From WTJY01 sp045105475 (GTDB taxonomy: Bacteria > Chloroflexota > Anaerolineae > Promineifilales > Promineifilaceae), in contig JBGCDP010000063.1 in the NCBI GenBank assembly GCA_045105475.1, positions 38,392-102,391 on the forward strand: a DNA stretch of 64,000 nucleotides, written 5' to 3'. Positions within the stretch are counted from its first letter, which is position 1, and every line of letters begins with the position of its first letter. Shown one piece after another: positions 35,890 to 44,275 of this stretch. Under the pieces are notes generated by a model that did no database searches, was not told the DNA's origin, and was given only the letters and a program-made list of their open reading frames with translations. The translations under genes and the position numbers were made by a program.

Positions 35890-37440
35890 TTATTCTCTCA
35901 AAATCATAAAATCTGGATGATCTGGAAATGGGTAAATAACAGTATTATCAATTTTTTTCGTATTCAATTTCAAGTAAAACATTGGGTGAATAACACAATT
36001 ATCTTGTTCATGAATAAAAAGTCTGTCCCTCATTGCAAATTCAAAGTCAGCTTCAACTATCCCAGTTTTTAAATCACGCCGCCCTCTTTCTCTTCCTACT
36101 ATCCCTAACTCTGCTACTATTTGCCGAAATCGTAAGGACGAGTAGGGTTCAGATTTCCATTGTGATGCAGTCCTAGGGGCAATTCGATCTAGCTCTTTTC
36201 CAGGAATAACCATTGGAAGCCCGCTCAATGCTGAAATAATGTCTCCTGCATTCTTATAAATTCGGCTATATGAATTAATTAATTCATCCGCCAATTCTAA
36301 TTCTGCTTTTTTGACAGCTTCTCGCAATGAATTTGCAGAAAAAATAGGGAATGTTCCTTCTTTTTTTGCAAATTCAGCAATTGCATTACATATCATAATT
36401 AGCTGTCGGGGCCTTAATTGACTATGCCTTATGATATAAGGCAGGGTACCTTCTTCAATTCCATTATTGTTTTTAAGTGTGCGCCCAAAATACGGGTTCC
36501 ACATTTTTTCTCTTACTTCCGCAAAATCATCCCAATCAATATCTCTTTCCGAAATATTGATGAGGTTTGTATACTTAAGATATTTAAAATACCTCCAGCA
36601 AATTAATCGAACTAAATCTTTCGGTCTCCAATGCAAAAATAGTGGGTCACGTACAGACTTTGCTGTATTTAAAACAAAATCTTCTTTTATATGCGGGAAT
36701 ATCTCATCAGAAATAAAAACTTTAACGTGTAATCCCTTTTTTGCATATTGGCGATTAAACTTGCTCGCACATTGAATAAGTGCAGCTGCAATATTCATCT
36801 CATCTTGGTTTTCAACTGAATACTGTTCTCTAGAGTCTATTGTGATAATGAGAGGATTGCGGCTTGCCAAGGTAACAACCTTGGATTTAAGTCTTTTAAA
36901 TTCAGCATTTGTTATACCATCCTCAATAGCGTCAATCAATTCACCGCCTGTATCTGCGACATACTTATTTAGCATCCCCTTCAGTAATATTTTTACAAAC
37001 TTAGAAGACGAATTATCTTGATAATCAAGAAAAATGGCACTCGCCAACAACAAATCTTCGTCCTTATATGTTTTGTAAATCAATTGCCAAAAAACAAATT
37101 CCCAAACACTCACTAAACTATTAATTAGTAAGTCTGTTGATCCCCCAATATGTTTAGAAATTTTCACCATATCAGACATGTATTCACTTGCTTGATCGAC
37201 ATTTGCAGATCTTGAATTCGGAATCACAGTTTGATAATTAAAGTGTTCTGCAAGAGAAGATTTTCCAGAACCGCGTCGCCCAACAATTAAATATGTTTTA
37301 GTAAGCAGAGAGTCAGAATTAAAAGGCGCATGTTCAAAAAACAAATTGTTCCAACTCTCTCCCAAAGCATCTTTCTCGTGTTCAAAGCTTCGCTCTCCAA
37401 AAGGTTGAATCAAATAACTGGTTTTATTTCGTGTGTTCAT
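35890..37440 (-). CDS. P-loop ATPase (Sll1717-like), AT-rich and probably acquired
   Basis: A 516-residue protein with Walker A GRRGSGKSS at 54-62 and a hydrophobic-Asp strand NPLIITIDSREQ that may act as Walker B. The N-terminal FGERSFEHEKDALGESWNN and overall length resemble the P-loop ATPase family named for Sll1717, which has no settled role and is often found in accessory regions. The C-terminal part looks like a winged-helix or nucleic-acid-binding domain (SLRFRQIVAELGIVGRERG). AAGGAG precedes the ATG by 6 nt. It is much more AT-rich than its neighbours and has no CGGCCG, which suggests recent transfer. A defence role is possible but only inferred. Confidence 0.7.
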   Translation of the reverse strand: MNTRNKTSYLIQPFGERSFEHEKDALGESWNNLFFEHAPFNSDSLLTKTYLIVGRRGSGKSSLAEHFNYQTVIPNSRSANVDQASEYMSDMVKISKHIGGSTDLLINSLVSVWEFVFWQLIYKTYKDEDLLLASAIFLDYQDNSSSKFVKILLKGMLNKYVADTGGELIDAIEDGITNAEFKRLKSKVVTLASRNPLIITIDSREQYSVENQDEMNIAAALIQCASKFNRQYAKKGLHVKVFISDEIFPHIKEDFVLNTAKSVRDPLFLHWRPKDLVRLICWRYFKYLKYTNLINISERDIDWDDFAEVREKMWNPYFGRTLKNNNGIEEGTLPYIIRHSQLRPRQLIMICNAIAEFAKKEGTFPIFSANSLREAVKKAELELADELINSYSRIYKNAGDIISALSGLPMVIPGKELDRIAPRTASQWKSEPYSSLRFRQIVAELGIVGRERGRRDLKTGIVEADFEFAMRDRLFIHEQDNCVIHPMFYLKLNTKKIDNTVIYPFPDHPDFMILRE

Positions 37441-37723
37441 GTCAAACTCCTTAATATTTGTCTATGTATTACTCTTCTAATGACAGGGGTAATCAAAACT
37501 ACAAATAAAAACGTTAAGTGTAAACTTTTGCAATTTTCGTCCCTCAGTAGAACTCTCTAGTATAAAGCATGAAACGCCAAACAAACTTTGGAAATTTCAT
37601 TATCTAGGTTAATGTTATTCAGTTTTATCTGCAAATTGTTTCTAAAATTATAATTTACTATTAAGTATTAAAACGTTAATATCTTAATTTATTAGCATGC
37701 TATGAATCATAATTCCTTTGAAT
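37441..37723. other. AT-rich intergenic region
   Basis: About 280 AT-rich bases upstream of the ATPase gene and downstream of the HigA-like gene. They contain the ATPase ribosome binding site. No gene, direct repeats or integrase remnants were recognised. Confidence 0.4.
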
Positions 37724-37927
37724 CTACAGCCAACTTTCGACCGTGTGTCCCAATGTTTTCAAAACGCGCAGCCCTATTTCAGGGCTAACATTACTTTTTT
37801 CATTCACCAAACGAGTAAATGTTGAGGGTGAGACTTTGAGCTTAGCTACTATCGCCCGATAGCTTAAATCCGGCGGCTCTAAATAAATCTCACGAATAAA
37901 CTCACCTGGATGCGGGGGATTGATCAT
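37724..37927 (-). CDS. HigA-type XRE antitoxin, C-terminally short
   Basis: A 67-residue helix-turn-helix protein with the HigA signature PPHPGEFIREIYLEP and an XRE HTH (YRAIVAKLKVSPSTFTRLVN). It ends at VESWL. Beyond the TAG the same frame reads IQRNYDS before another TAG, close to the conserved W-L-x-L-Q-x-N-Y-D end of HigA proteins, so a nonsense codon has trimmed the last helix. DNA binding is probably kept. Its start overlaps the hicB stop by 4 bp, making it the third gene of the operon. No HigB toxin is present. Confidence 0.75.
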   Translation of the reverse strand: MINPPHPGEFIREIYLEPPDLSYRAIVAKLKVSPSTFTRLVNEKSNVSPEIGLRVLKTLGHTVESWL

Positions 37928-38256
37928 GCTTTTACGACAGACTTAAATGTCTCAGTCGCCCATTGGTTAATGCTTTTACCGCTTACTTCGGCCGCTGTCG
38001 CTACGGCCGAATGCACTTCTGGGGGAATGCGAAGCATTAGGTTCCCTGAATAAGGTTTCTGTGGAGCACGGCCCAACTTTTCGCAAGTGTCTAAATAATC
38101 ATCAACAGCTTCTTCAAAAGCGACACGCAGTTCAGCTACAGATTCACCGTGAAAGCCAACCACATCTTTAATCGCAGCTATGTGGCCGATAAAGCATCCG
38201 TCTTCATCACTGTATTCAATTCGTGCAGCATACCCTTTATGAGTCATTGTATTCAT
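37924..38256 (-). CDS. hicB: HicB family antitoxin
   Basis: A 110-residue protein with the degenerate RNase-H-like HicB fold (YAARIEYSDEDGCFIGHIAA, FHGESVAELRVAFEEAVDDY) and a C-terminal ribbon-helix-helix-type segment (LMLRIPPEVHSAVATAAEVS). In HicAB pairs HicB neutralises the toxin HicA and represses the operon by binding DNA. It overlaps hicA by 4 bp and the HigA-like gene by 4 bp. It carries CGGCCG sites, so unlike the ATPase it looks native. Confidence 0.9.
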   Translation of the reverse strand: MNTMTHKGYAARIEYSDEDGCFIGHIAAIKDVVGFHGESVAELRVAFEEAVDDYLDTCEKLGRAPQKPYSGNLMLRIPPEVHSAVATAAEVSGKSINQWATETFKSVVKA

Positions 38257-38507
38257 GGCATATTTCCTGTCTGCTCTAGAAATTTGCGTGCATCCCGAAC
38301 TTGATAAGGTTTAGCTTCTTTCTTGGGGTGCGGCCGATGAAATGTGGCAATGACGCCATTCAGTTCAAAACGGACACGTGACCCACTCCCTTCAATTACA
38401 CGAGCGCCTAAAAAGATAAAAAGCGACTCAATTTTTTTCCAAGCCATCGTTGATGGGACAGGCGAACTAAATATTAAGTCGAGGGTTCTTTGATGGCTTC
38501 GGTTCAT
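38253..38507 (-). CDS. hicA: HicA family mRNA interferase toxin
   Basis: An 84-residue protein with the double-stranded-RNA-binding-like HicA fold (MAWKKIESLFIFLGARVIEG, SRVRFELNGVIATFHRPHPK). The catalytic His is in the FHRPHP block. HicA cleaves mRNA when not bound by HicB. The order toxin-antitoxin is usual for hicAB, and the 4-bp overlap gives coupling. A clear palindrome lies just upstream of its start. No Shine-Dalgarno is visible. Confidence 0.88.
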   Translation of the reverse strand: MNRSHQRTLDLIFSSPVPSTMAWKKIESLFIFLGARVIEGSGSRVRFELNGVIATFHRPHPKKEAKPYQVRDARKFLEQTGNMP

Positions 38508-38516
38508 GCACCAGAA

Positions 38517-38537
38517 TGATAGCGAATTATGCTATCA
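38517..38537. promoter_or_regulatory. Palindromic operator upstream of hicA
   Basis: TGATAGC and GCTATCA are separated by 7 nt (perfect arms), 10-30 bp upstream of the hicA ATG and overlapping the likely promoter. This is the expected position for autorepression by HicB, or by the HigA-like protein. Confidence 0.6.
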
Positions 38538-38621
38538 AACACAAGCCTCTGTTTTAGGCTCTAATCATGAACGGCTAGACCGCAGACACAACAAATTCTT
38601 GCCGTTTTATGTAGTAGCTCC

Positions 38622-39665
38622 TTAGTGACTTTCTAAAACAGCTTCGAGCTTACTCTTTTTACGTGCCGCCCCTGGCGACATGCCGATAAAGCGTTTAAAC
38701 GCTCGGCTAAACGCCGCTTCTGACTGGTATCCCATCCGATTGGCAAGTTCACCTAAAGACAAATCTTCCTCTTTGAGCAGCGTCACCGCCACATTCATAC
38801 GCCAACGAGCCAAATATTGCATCGGTGATTCACCCACCAGCGTTTTGAAGCGGGCGGCAAATACAGAGCGTGACAGCGCCACTTCTTCGGCCAATGATTG
38901 GACCGTCCACGGCCGGGCAGGGTCCCGCTGGATGTGCAAAATCGCTCGGCCGATGTGCGGGTCTTGCAACGCCCCAAGCCAGCCGGTTTGCGCCAACGGA
39001 TCTTCCGCCATCCATGAGCGAATCGCCTGAATCACTAAAATATCAGCCAAACGAGTGATAATCGTTTCACCTCCTGGCCGGAGTTCGGCCGCCTCTGTCG
39101 CCATCAGGCGCAACGTGCTTTGGAACCACTCCATCTGGGGCGAACGCCACCCATCGATACGGATGAGTGACGGCAAAAATTTGACGAGCTGATACGCGGC
39201 CGGATGATCAAACCGAACTGCACCACAGATCATCGTTGTCGCTTCCCCTCCGCCGCCGTGACGCAAAATTTCGTACCGATCACTGATTTGCTGGCGGGGC
39301 AAGTCAAACAGCTTTCCGGCTGGGGCATCTGGCTTGCTCAACAGCGTATGCCCCTCGCCGTGGGGCACCAGCGCAAAGTCGCCCGGTTGTAGCAGCTGCT
39401 GCTCTTCCCCATCTGTGCAGAGCAAAGCGCGGCCGGATGTAACCACATGGAATATGACGCAGCCAGGAAACGATGGAAGCGCCAACCCCCACGGGGCGCT
39501 AAATTCAGATCGGGTATAAAACACTCCATCCATGCGCAAAAAGTGTAGCGCTTCTCCAAGCGGGTCTGCTGACCCCCAATTTGGCTGAACAACATCGGCC
39601 GATTTGTTGTGTTCGATCATTTTTTCAAAGTAACAGATCATTTCTCTGCTGTCAAACCGACTCAT
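38622..39665 (-). CDS. AraC family transcriptional regulator with cupin domain
   Basis: A 347-residue regulator. The N-terminal cupin (AraC-binding) domain covers about residues 30-220 (FSAPWGLALPSFPGCVIFHV, LLQPGDFALVPHGEGH). The C-terminal double HTH (about 235-335) has WTVQSLAEEVALSRSVFAAR and GELANRMGYQSEAAFSRAFK. The divergent DUF1772 membrane protein gene, about 100 bp away, is the likely target. A start at M9 or M16 is also possible. Confidence 0.88.
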   Translation of the reverse strand: MSRFDSREMICYFEKMIEHNKSADVVQPNWGSADPLGEALHFLRMDGVFYTRSEFSAPWGLALPSFPGCVIFHVVTSGRALLCTDGEEQQLLQPGDFALVPHGEGHTLLSKPDAPAGKLFDLPRQQISDRYEILRHGGGGEATTMICGAVRFDHPAAYQLVKFLPSLIRIDGWRSPQMEWFQSTLRLMATEAAELRPGGETIITRLADILVIQAIRSWMAEDPLAQTGWLGALQDPHIGRAILHIQRDPARPWTVQSLAEEVALSRSVFAARFKTLVGESPMQYLARWRMNVAVTLLKEEDLSLGELANRMGYQSEAAFSRAFKRFIGMSPGAARKKSKLEAVLESH

Positions 39666-39762
39666 CCAGGACGTTCGAGCATAATTGAGAGATTTTCAAG
39701 CATTCAAAATCCTGATGAACACTGATATGCTGGATGCATAGAAAGTTTAAGGAGAAAACAGC

Positions 39763-40242
39763 ATGTTCAACAATATCTTTTCAAACCTAACCCTTTTGGC
39801 CGCCTTAGGCTCAGGCGTCATGGCCGGTGTCTTTTTTATCTTTTCAAATACGGTAATGTCGGCCTTGGGGCAGTTAAAACCGGCCGAGGGAATCGCGGCG
39901 ATGCAGGCGATTAACAAAGTGATTCTTAACCCGCTCTTTTTTGTCGCTTTTATCGGCACGGGGATTGTTTGTTTGGGATTGGCTCTGTCGTTATTTTGGA
40001 GCTGGCCCGCTACGGGGGCAGGCTACCTTTTGGCCGGATGCCTCATTTATATCGCAGGCTCTTTTGTGGTAACGATGGTTTTCAACGTTCCGATGAATGA
40101 CGCACTCGATGCGGTCAGTGCAAGCAGTACAGAAGCGGCCGATTTGTGGGCAACCTATCTGGTCCGTTGGACGCTGTGGAACCATGTGCGCACAGCGGCC
40201 TCGTTCTTAAGTGCGGCTGCTTTAACCCTTTCATTAATCTAG
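39763..40242 (+). CDS. DUF1772 (anthrone oxygenase-like) membrane protein
   Basis: A 159-residue protein with four membrane helices (about 8-28, 52-75, 84-106 and 137-156) and the conserved VFNVPMNDALDAV loop and WNHVRTAASF block of DUF1772. Some members are anthrone oxygenases; most have no known role. AAGGAG sits 7 nt before the ATG. It is divergent from the AraC regulator, a frequent arrangement for a regulated gene. Confidence 0.85.
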   Translation: MFNNIFSNLTLLAALGSGVMAGVFFIFSNTVMSALGQLKPAEGIAAMQAINKVILNPLFFVAFIGTGIVCLGLALSLFWSWPATGAGYLLAGCLIYIAGSFVVTMVFNVPMNDALDAVSASSTEAADLWATYLVRWTLWNHVRTAASFLSAAALTLSLI

Positions 40243-40385
40243 TGCTACGTCAAGGATGGAATGATCGGAATTGTCTTCGAGTATGACGTAGCTTTCAGTG
40301 TTTTGTGCCGTTGGAAATTGGGTCAAATGACGATTGACAAAACACTAGATCAGTCGATTCGAAATGTGATGGGTAAAAGTACCTT

Positions 40386-41867
40386 TCAGCCGCACTCTTC
40401 TGGCACCTGTGGCAACGTTTGCCCCGGCTCGCTTTGGAGCAAGTCGGTAATGTCAGTCACCAGTGCGCAATAGCCCATCTGCTGATCGGCCGATAGCGAA
40501 GCCCCAGCCGCCAGCAAATTATTCGCCTCAAATTGGTCAGACTGCAAATCGTAGAGCTCCACATCCCCATCTTCAAACACAATCAGCTTGTACTGCTCAT
40601 CTCGAATCGCTTTAGCATAGTCGGCGCGCTCGTTAGAGCCAAATCGTTCAGCAAAGACCCATTCACGTGCTTCTGTATGAGTCGTATTGCTCATATACGG
40701 AACCATGCTGACAGAATCAAGCGATTCAGCCATTGGCACAGTTTCAGCCACGTCTATCCCCATCAATTCTAAAACAGTGGCAAACATGTCCACACTATTG
40801 ACGAGTGCTTCTAATGTCCGGCCAGGACTGGCAACTTTCGGGCCAGAAATGATCAATGGCACATGCACCCCACCATCATAGAGAGAGCCTTTAGCACTGT
40901 GTCGGGTCAGCGGACTTTGAACCACTTGTCCGGGCGTTCCGTTATCGCCGATAAAAACAACCGTTGTGTTGGCCCGTACATCGGCCGGGAGTGAGTCTAG
41001 CAGGCGGCCGATTTCGGTGTCCATCGCCTCGACCATCGCTTTGTAGTAATCCCGATCGCTTTCACCCGTTGGGGCAAGGTCATCATAGCTATGCAGATCA
41101 AGCGGGGGCAGATGAAAGGGTGAATGGGGGGCGTTAAACGCCAGCCACAAGAAAAACGGTTTGTCCTGCTGATTTTGATCATCAATCCAGCTAATTGCAT
41201 CATTAACCGTTTCAGTCGTCGCATAATTCGTCACATCAACGTTAGTCCCATTCACGACTTTGGTCCATTCAGAGTAGTCTCTTAAGCCACCGCGCAGCAC
41301 ACCTGAAAAATGATCGTACCCACTCAGGTTTGGATTGTCCCGAGCGCCATTCTGTTGAGATGAGAGGTGCCATTTACCGATGTTGGCATGGGTGTAGTCG
41401 AAGGATGAACCGGCCGTAATCGCTTCGGGCAAGGTAAATTCGCTTAGCCGTATCCCTTCATCTGTATTTGCAACAGGGTCGCCCACGCCGGTACGAAATC
41501 CATAGCGGCCGGTTAACATCGCGGCTCGGGTTGGTGAACAGATCGGATTGGTCCATGCATTCTCAAACAAAACCCCTTCGTCTAAAAGGGCATCGATGTT
41601 GGGGGTTGGGGGCAGATCAGCGGCCGACTCATTATAGAGGGCTACCATATCGACTCCGAAATCGTCAGCAATAATCAAAATCACATTATGAGCTGATGCC
41701 CCGGTTGCTTCACTCAAGCTTTGGGCCGCTGGGGGGTCTTCGGCCGGTGGACCTTCAGCCAAACCGTTTGTTTGCGGAGTCGGCGCACCATTGGCGGCAG
41801 CGCAAGCTGTAAAAATCATGGCAATACAAATAAATGGCCCAAAGAGATAAATCAGTTTGTTTTTCAT
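40386..41867 (-). CDS. Lipoprotein sulfatase
   Basis: A 493-residue type I sulfatase. The lipobox IFTAC puts the lipidated Cys at 22, so it is anchored outside the membrane. The formylglycine motif is CSPTR (C110); metal ligands are likely D68/D69 (IIADDFG) and FIGDNGTPG. C110 must be converted to formylglycine by a maturase not seen here. It would remove sulfate esters, possibly from the sulfated polysaccharide handled by the locus at 47.8-64 kb, but it is 7 kb away and on the other strand. Confidence 0.87.
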   Translation of the reverse strand: MKNKLIYLFGPFICIAMIFTACAAANGAPTPQTNGLAEGPPAEDPPAAQSLSEATGASAHNVILIIADDFGVDMVALYNESAADLPPTPNIDALLDEGVLFENAWTNPICSPTRAAMLTGRYGFRTGVGDPVANTDEGIRLSEFTLPEAITAGSSFDYTHANIGKWHLSSQQNGARDNPNLSGYDHFSGVLRGGLRDYSEWTKVVNGTNVDVTNYATTETVNDAISWIDDQNQQDKPFFLWLAFNAPHSPFHLPPLDLHSYDDLAPTGESDRDYYKAMVEAMDTEIGRLLDSLPADVRANTTVVFIGDNGTPGQVVQSPLTRHSAKGSLYDGGVHVPLIISGPKVASPGRTLEALVNSVDMFATVLELMGIDVAETVPMAESLDSVSMVPYMSNTTHTEAREWVFAERFGSNERADYAKAIRDEQYKLIVFEDGDVELYDLQSDQFEANNLLAAGASLSADQQMGYCALVTDITDLLQSEPGQTLPQVPEECG

Positions 41868-41981
41868 AAAGGTGTTTTTATTCTGCGATCGTTAAATGAG
41901 TGTCATTCTAAGATGGAGGTGTTAAGAAATATGAGTGGTGTCAAGTTAGCTATAGCAGGCTCTCCATTTTCCTCAAATCTA

Positions 41982-42368
41982 TTATTGATGAACAACATTC
42001 CAAGATGGCGCATTATCTGTGCGCAAGTATGCCGCCAAAAATAAAACACCAAAAATTAGGTCAATCACACCAAACACAAGTGCAGGTGCCGCCAGCCGCC
42101 CCTGCTGCCATAGAACGGTATAAATCACGATAATCGGAAACTTTTCAAGCATGGCTGGAATCATCAGCGGCCGAAACCGAACAGGATCACGACTAATCAC
42201 GTAAAAACAGGCTTGCCAAGCAAAAGTAACGGCTAAAAATCCATAGTAATTTTCAGGATAGAGCATTGGACCATTTGCGCTCATCTGCTCTTCAAAGAAA
42301 AACAGAGGGGTGATCACCAAGAAACCCCATACTGCCGCGGCCTGAAACACACGCTTTGCAAAATTCAT
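41982..42368 (-). CDS. Small four-helix membrane protein
   Basis: About 128 residues with four hydrophobic segments (FQAAAVWGFLVITPLFFF, FLAVTFAWQACFYVIS, KFPIIVIYTVLW and LVFGVIDLIFGVLFLAAYL). Function not recognised. AGGAG is 6 nt before the second of two adjacent ATGs, so I use that one. It is divergent from a PadR regulator with an operator-like palindrome between them, so it is probably PadR-controlled. Confidence 0.75.
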   Translation of the reverse strand: MNFAKRVFQAAAVWGFLVITPLFFFEEQMSANGPMLYPENYYGFLAVTFAWQACFYVISRDPVRFRPLMIPAMLEKFPIIVIYTVLWQQGRLAAPALVFGVIDLIFGVLFLAAYLRTDNAPSWNVVHQ

Positions 42369-42431
42369 CATTTTCTCCTTGATTGATTATTAACTCAATC
42401 GAACATTATCAAGCACTATCATGTCATATGA

Positions 42432-42443
42432 TATGATATCATA
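42432..42443. promoter_or_regulatory. Palindrome in the PadR divergent region
   Basis: TATGATATCATA is a perfect 12-bp palindrome, with a CATATG palindrome just beside it, in the AT-rich space between the PadR gene and the four-helix protein gene. The position suits a PadR operator. Confidence 0.5.
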
Positions 42444-42534
42444 ATATTTGATGTTACATCCGTCAAGAGAAAATTACCGCATATCCACCATGCTGGGTAA
42501 AATCGGGTGAGTGGCTCCTAGCCATGCAAACCAT

Positions 42535-43158
42535 ATGACTCAACCCAAAGCATACCCAATTACTTATGGCGTTCTCGGCCTACTCGCTTACACAGGCCCG
42601 ATGTCTGGCTATGATTTAAAACAGCTGTTTGATCAGGCGCTCGCCCCCATGTGGAATGCGACTCAGCGCCAAATTTACAATGAACTGAGCCGTATCGAAG
42701 AATTTGGCTGGGCCACAATGGAACGGCTACAGCAGGAAAGCCGGCCGGATAAAAAAGTGTATCAAATTACGGCAGAAGGCCAAGATGCTCTGCGCACATG
42801 GCAAGCGAGTTACCCGGTCAAGAGCCTGCAGGTGCGAGACGAAATGCTACTACGCTTTACGTTTGGTGCGTTTGCCACTCCCGATGATTTGGCCAATACG
42901 TTGGGTGCCAGCATTTTTGAACATGAAACTCGAATGGCTCAATATCTTGATAACCGAGTGATGCTCCCAACTGGGCCAGCGCCTTTAGGTGAGCATCCTA
43001 ATATGTCTCCCGATGCACCCCGTGACCCTTTCTTTTTAGAGATGACGCGCTTTGCGTTTAAGTTTGAAGAAATGTATTTAGAATGGCTGCGGGAAGCCTT
43101 GGACTTTGTCGAAGGGTATCAGCAAGATTCGGCCAATGACGAAAACAGCGAAGAATAA
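42535..43158 (+). CDS. PadR family transcriptional regulator
   Basis: About 207 residues. The N-terminal winged helix (YGVLGLLAYTGPMSGYDLKQ, RQIYNELSRIEEFGWATMER) is followed by a helical C-terminal domain (about 95-200), as in PadR subfamily 2. PadR proteins are usually repressors released by small hydrophobic ligands. An upstream GTG would add eight residues, but homology begins after the ATG chosen. It likely controls itself and the divergent membrane protein. Confidence 0.88.
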   Translation: MTQPKAYPITYGVLGLLAYTGPMSGYDLKQLFDQALAPMWNATQRQIYNELSRIEEFGWATMERLQQESRPDKKVYQITAEGQDALRTWQASYPVKSLQVRDEMLLRFTFGAFATPDDLANTLGASIFEHETRMAQYLDNRVMLPTGPAPLGEHPNMSPDAPRDPFFLEMTRFAFKFEEMYLEWLREALDFVEGYQQDSANDENSEE

Positions 43159-43172
43159 GCTAGGAATCCCGA

Positions 43173-44159
43173 TTATTCATTAACCGGATACGGCCCATCG
43201 GTGAAATGCTCGTCATGGTATCCTTTCTGCCCAATCTCGTACGCCAAAGAACTCAAGAGCCTACCACCCCCTTTAACCCGATCTAGCACGTCAACAAAAT
43301 CATGCTTCGGCCGCCAACCTAACTCATTATGAGCTTTTTGATTCACATACACCCGGCCGACCGTGGGACTCATCTTCCAACCAAGATCAGCATAAGCATC
43401 TTCATAATCAGGCATCAGCCGTTTCAACACGACTGGAGCATTTTGGTTCAGCTCGACCAAATCAGCCCGTGTAAACGGCGTCGTTGCAGAAATGATGTAC
43501 TTCTCAAAGCCGATCTCACCCGCTTTTTCCATCGCCAGCAAATGGGCTCTTACCACATCTTCAACATCAACCCGTCGGTTTAAAAATTCATTCGCCTTGG
43601 CATTATCGTCTGCATACGCATCCCGAACCGCTTTGCTATCATCAGCTTCTGGAAAAAAGCGAGAGGTTTTTAAGACCAAACATGGCAATTGATGATTACG
43701 TGAAAAAAGCTGACACAGATTTTCGGCCGCTAGTTTCGTCACTCCGTATATATTTTTAGGCACAGGCACCAGCTCTTCAGTTACCCACACAGCTGGCCCA
43801 TCTGGTTTAGCCTGCATCGCATCCCCAAATGTACTCGTCGTGCTCGTATAGATGAAGGCCTGAACCCCAACTGCGGCCGCTTCTTCAAGCAGATTCAATG
43901 TCCCCGTTACGTTTGTATCGATAAAATCCTGTTTGGAATGTGTCACCACATGGGGCTTGTGCAGGGTTGCCGTATGCAATACCACGTCTATCCCTGCCAT
44001 GCATGCCCGTACATGTTCCCGATCAGCAATCGTACCCACCCTGTGTGTAAATTCTGAAGCGAGAATATCAGTCCCGACCGCTTCAACTTTTTGAGCCTTT
44101 AACGTCCGCATCAAAGCCTCGCCCAAATGCCCCGCACTGCCTGTTACCAAAACCTTCAT
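43173..44159 (-). CDS. NAD-dependent epimerase/dehydratase
   Basis: About 328 residues, an extended SDR. The nucleotide motif is GSAGHLGE near residue 8, and the active-site Ser/Thr and YxxxK are in STTSTFGDAM and IYGVTKLAAENL. Such enzymes act on nucleotide sugars or related ketones. The start is set by GGAGG (44165-44169) 5 nt upstream of this ATG; a longer frame with an extra 15 residues has no such site. It is divergent from a GT-C gene, consistent with sugar-precursor supply, but the substrate is not determined. Confidence 0.85.
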   Translation of the reverse strand: MKVLVTGSAGHLGEALMRTLKAQKVEAVGTDILASEFTHRVGTIADREHVRACMAGIDVVLHTATLHKPHVVTHSKQDFIDTNVTGTLNLLEEAAAVGVQAFIYTSTTSTFGDAMQAKPDGPAVWVTEELVPVPKNIYGVTKLAAENLCQLFSRNHQLPCLVLKTSRFFPEADDSKAVRDAYADDNAKANEFLNRRVDVEDVVRAHLLAMEKAGEIGFEKYIISATTPFTRADLVELNQNAPVVLKRLMPDYEDAYADLGWKMSPTVGRVYVNQKAHNELGWRPKHDFVDVLDRVKGGGRLLSSLAYEIGQKGYHDEHFTDGPYPVNE

Positions 44160-44262
44160 CATTACCTCCAAAACTTTTTTTCGATTATAAAATAAAAGTC
44201 CCAAGCAAGAACTGACATGTGTCCTTTTATTAAAACGACAAGTTGGTTACCGAAACCCACGT

Positions 44263-44268
44263 TATAAT
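44263..44268 (+). promoter_or_regulatory. Consensus -10 (TATAAT) directly before a start codon
   Basis: A perfect TATAAT ends 7 nt before the ATG at 44276, so transcription would begin at the start codon. The best -35 (TTGGTT at 44243) is spaced only 14 nt away, which is poor. It points to a leaderless mRNA. Confidence 0.5.
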
Positions 44269-44275
44269 CGGCCCC

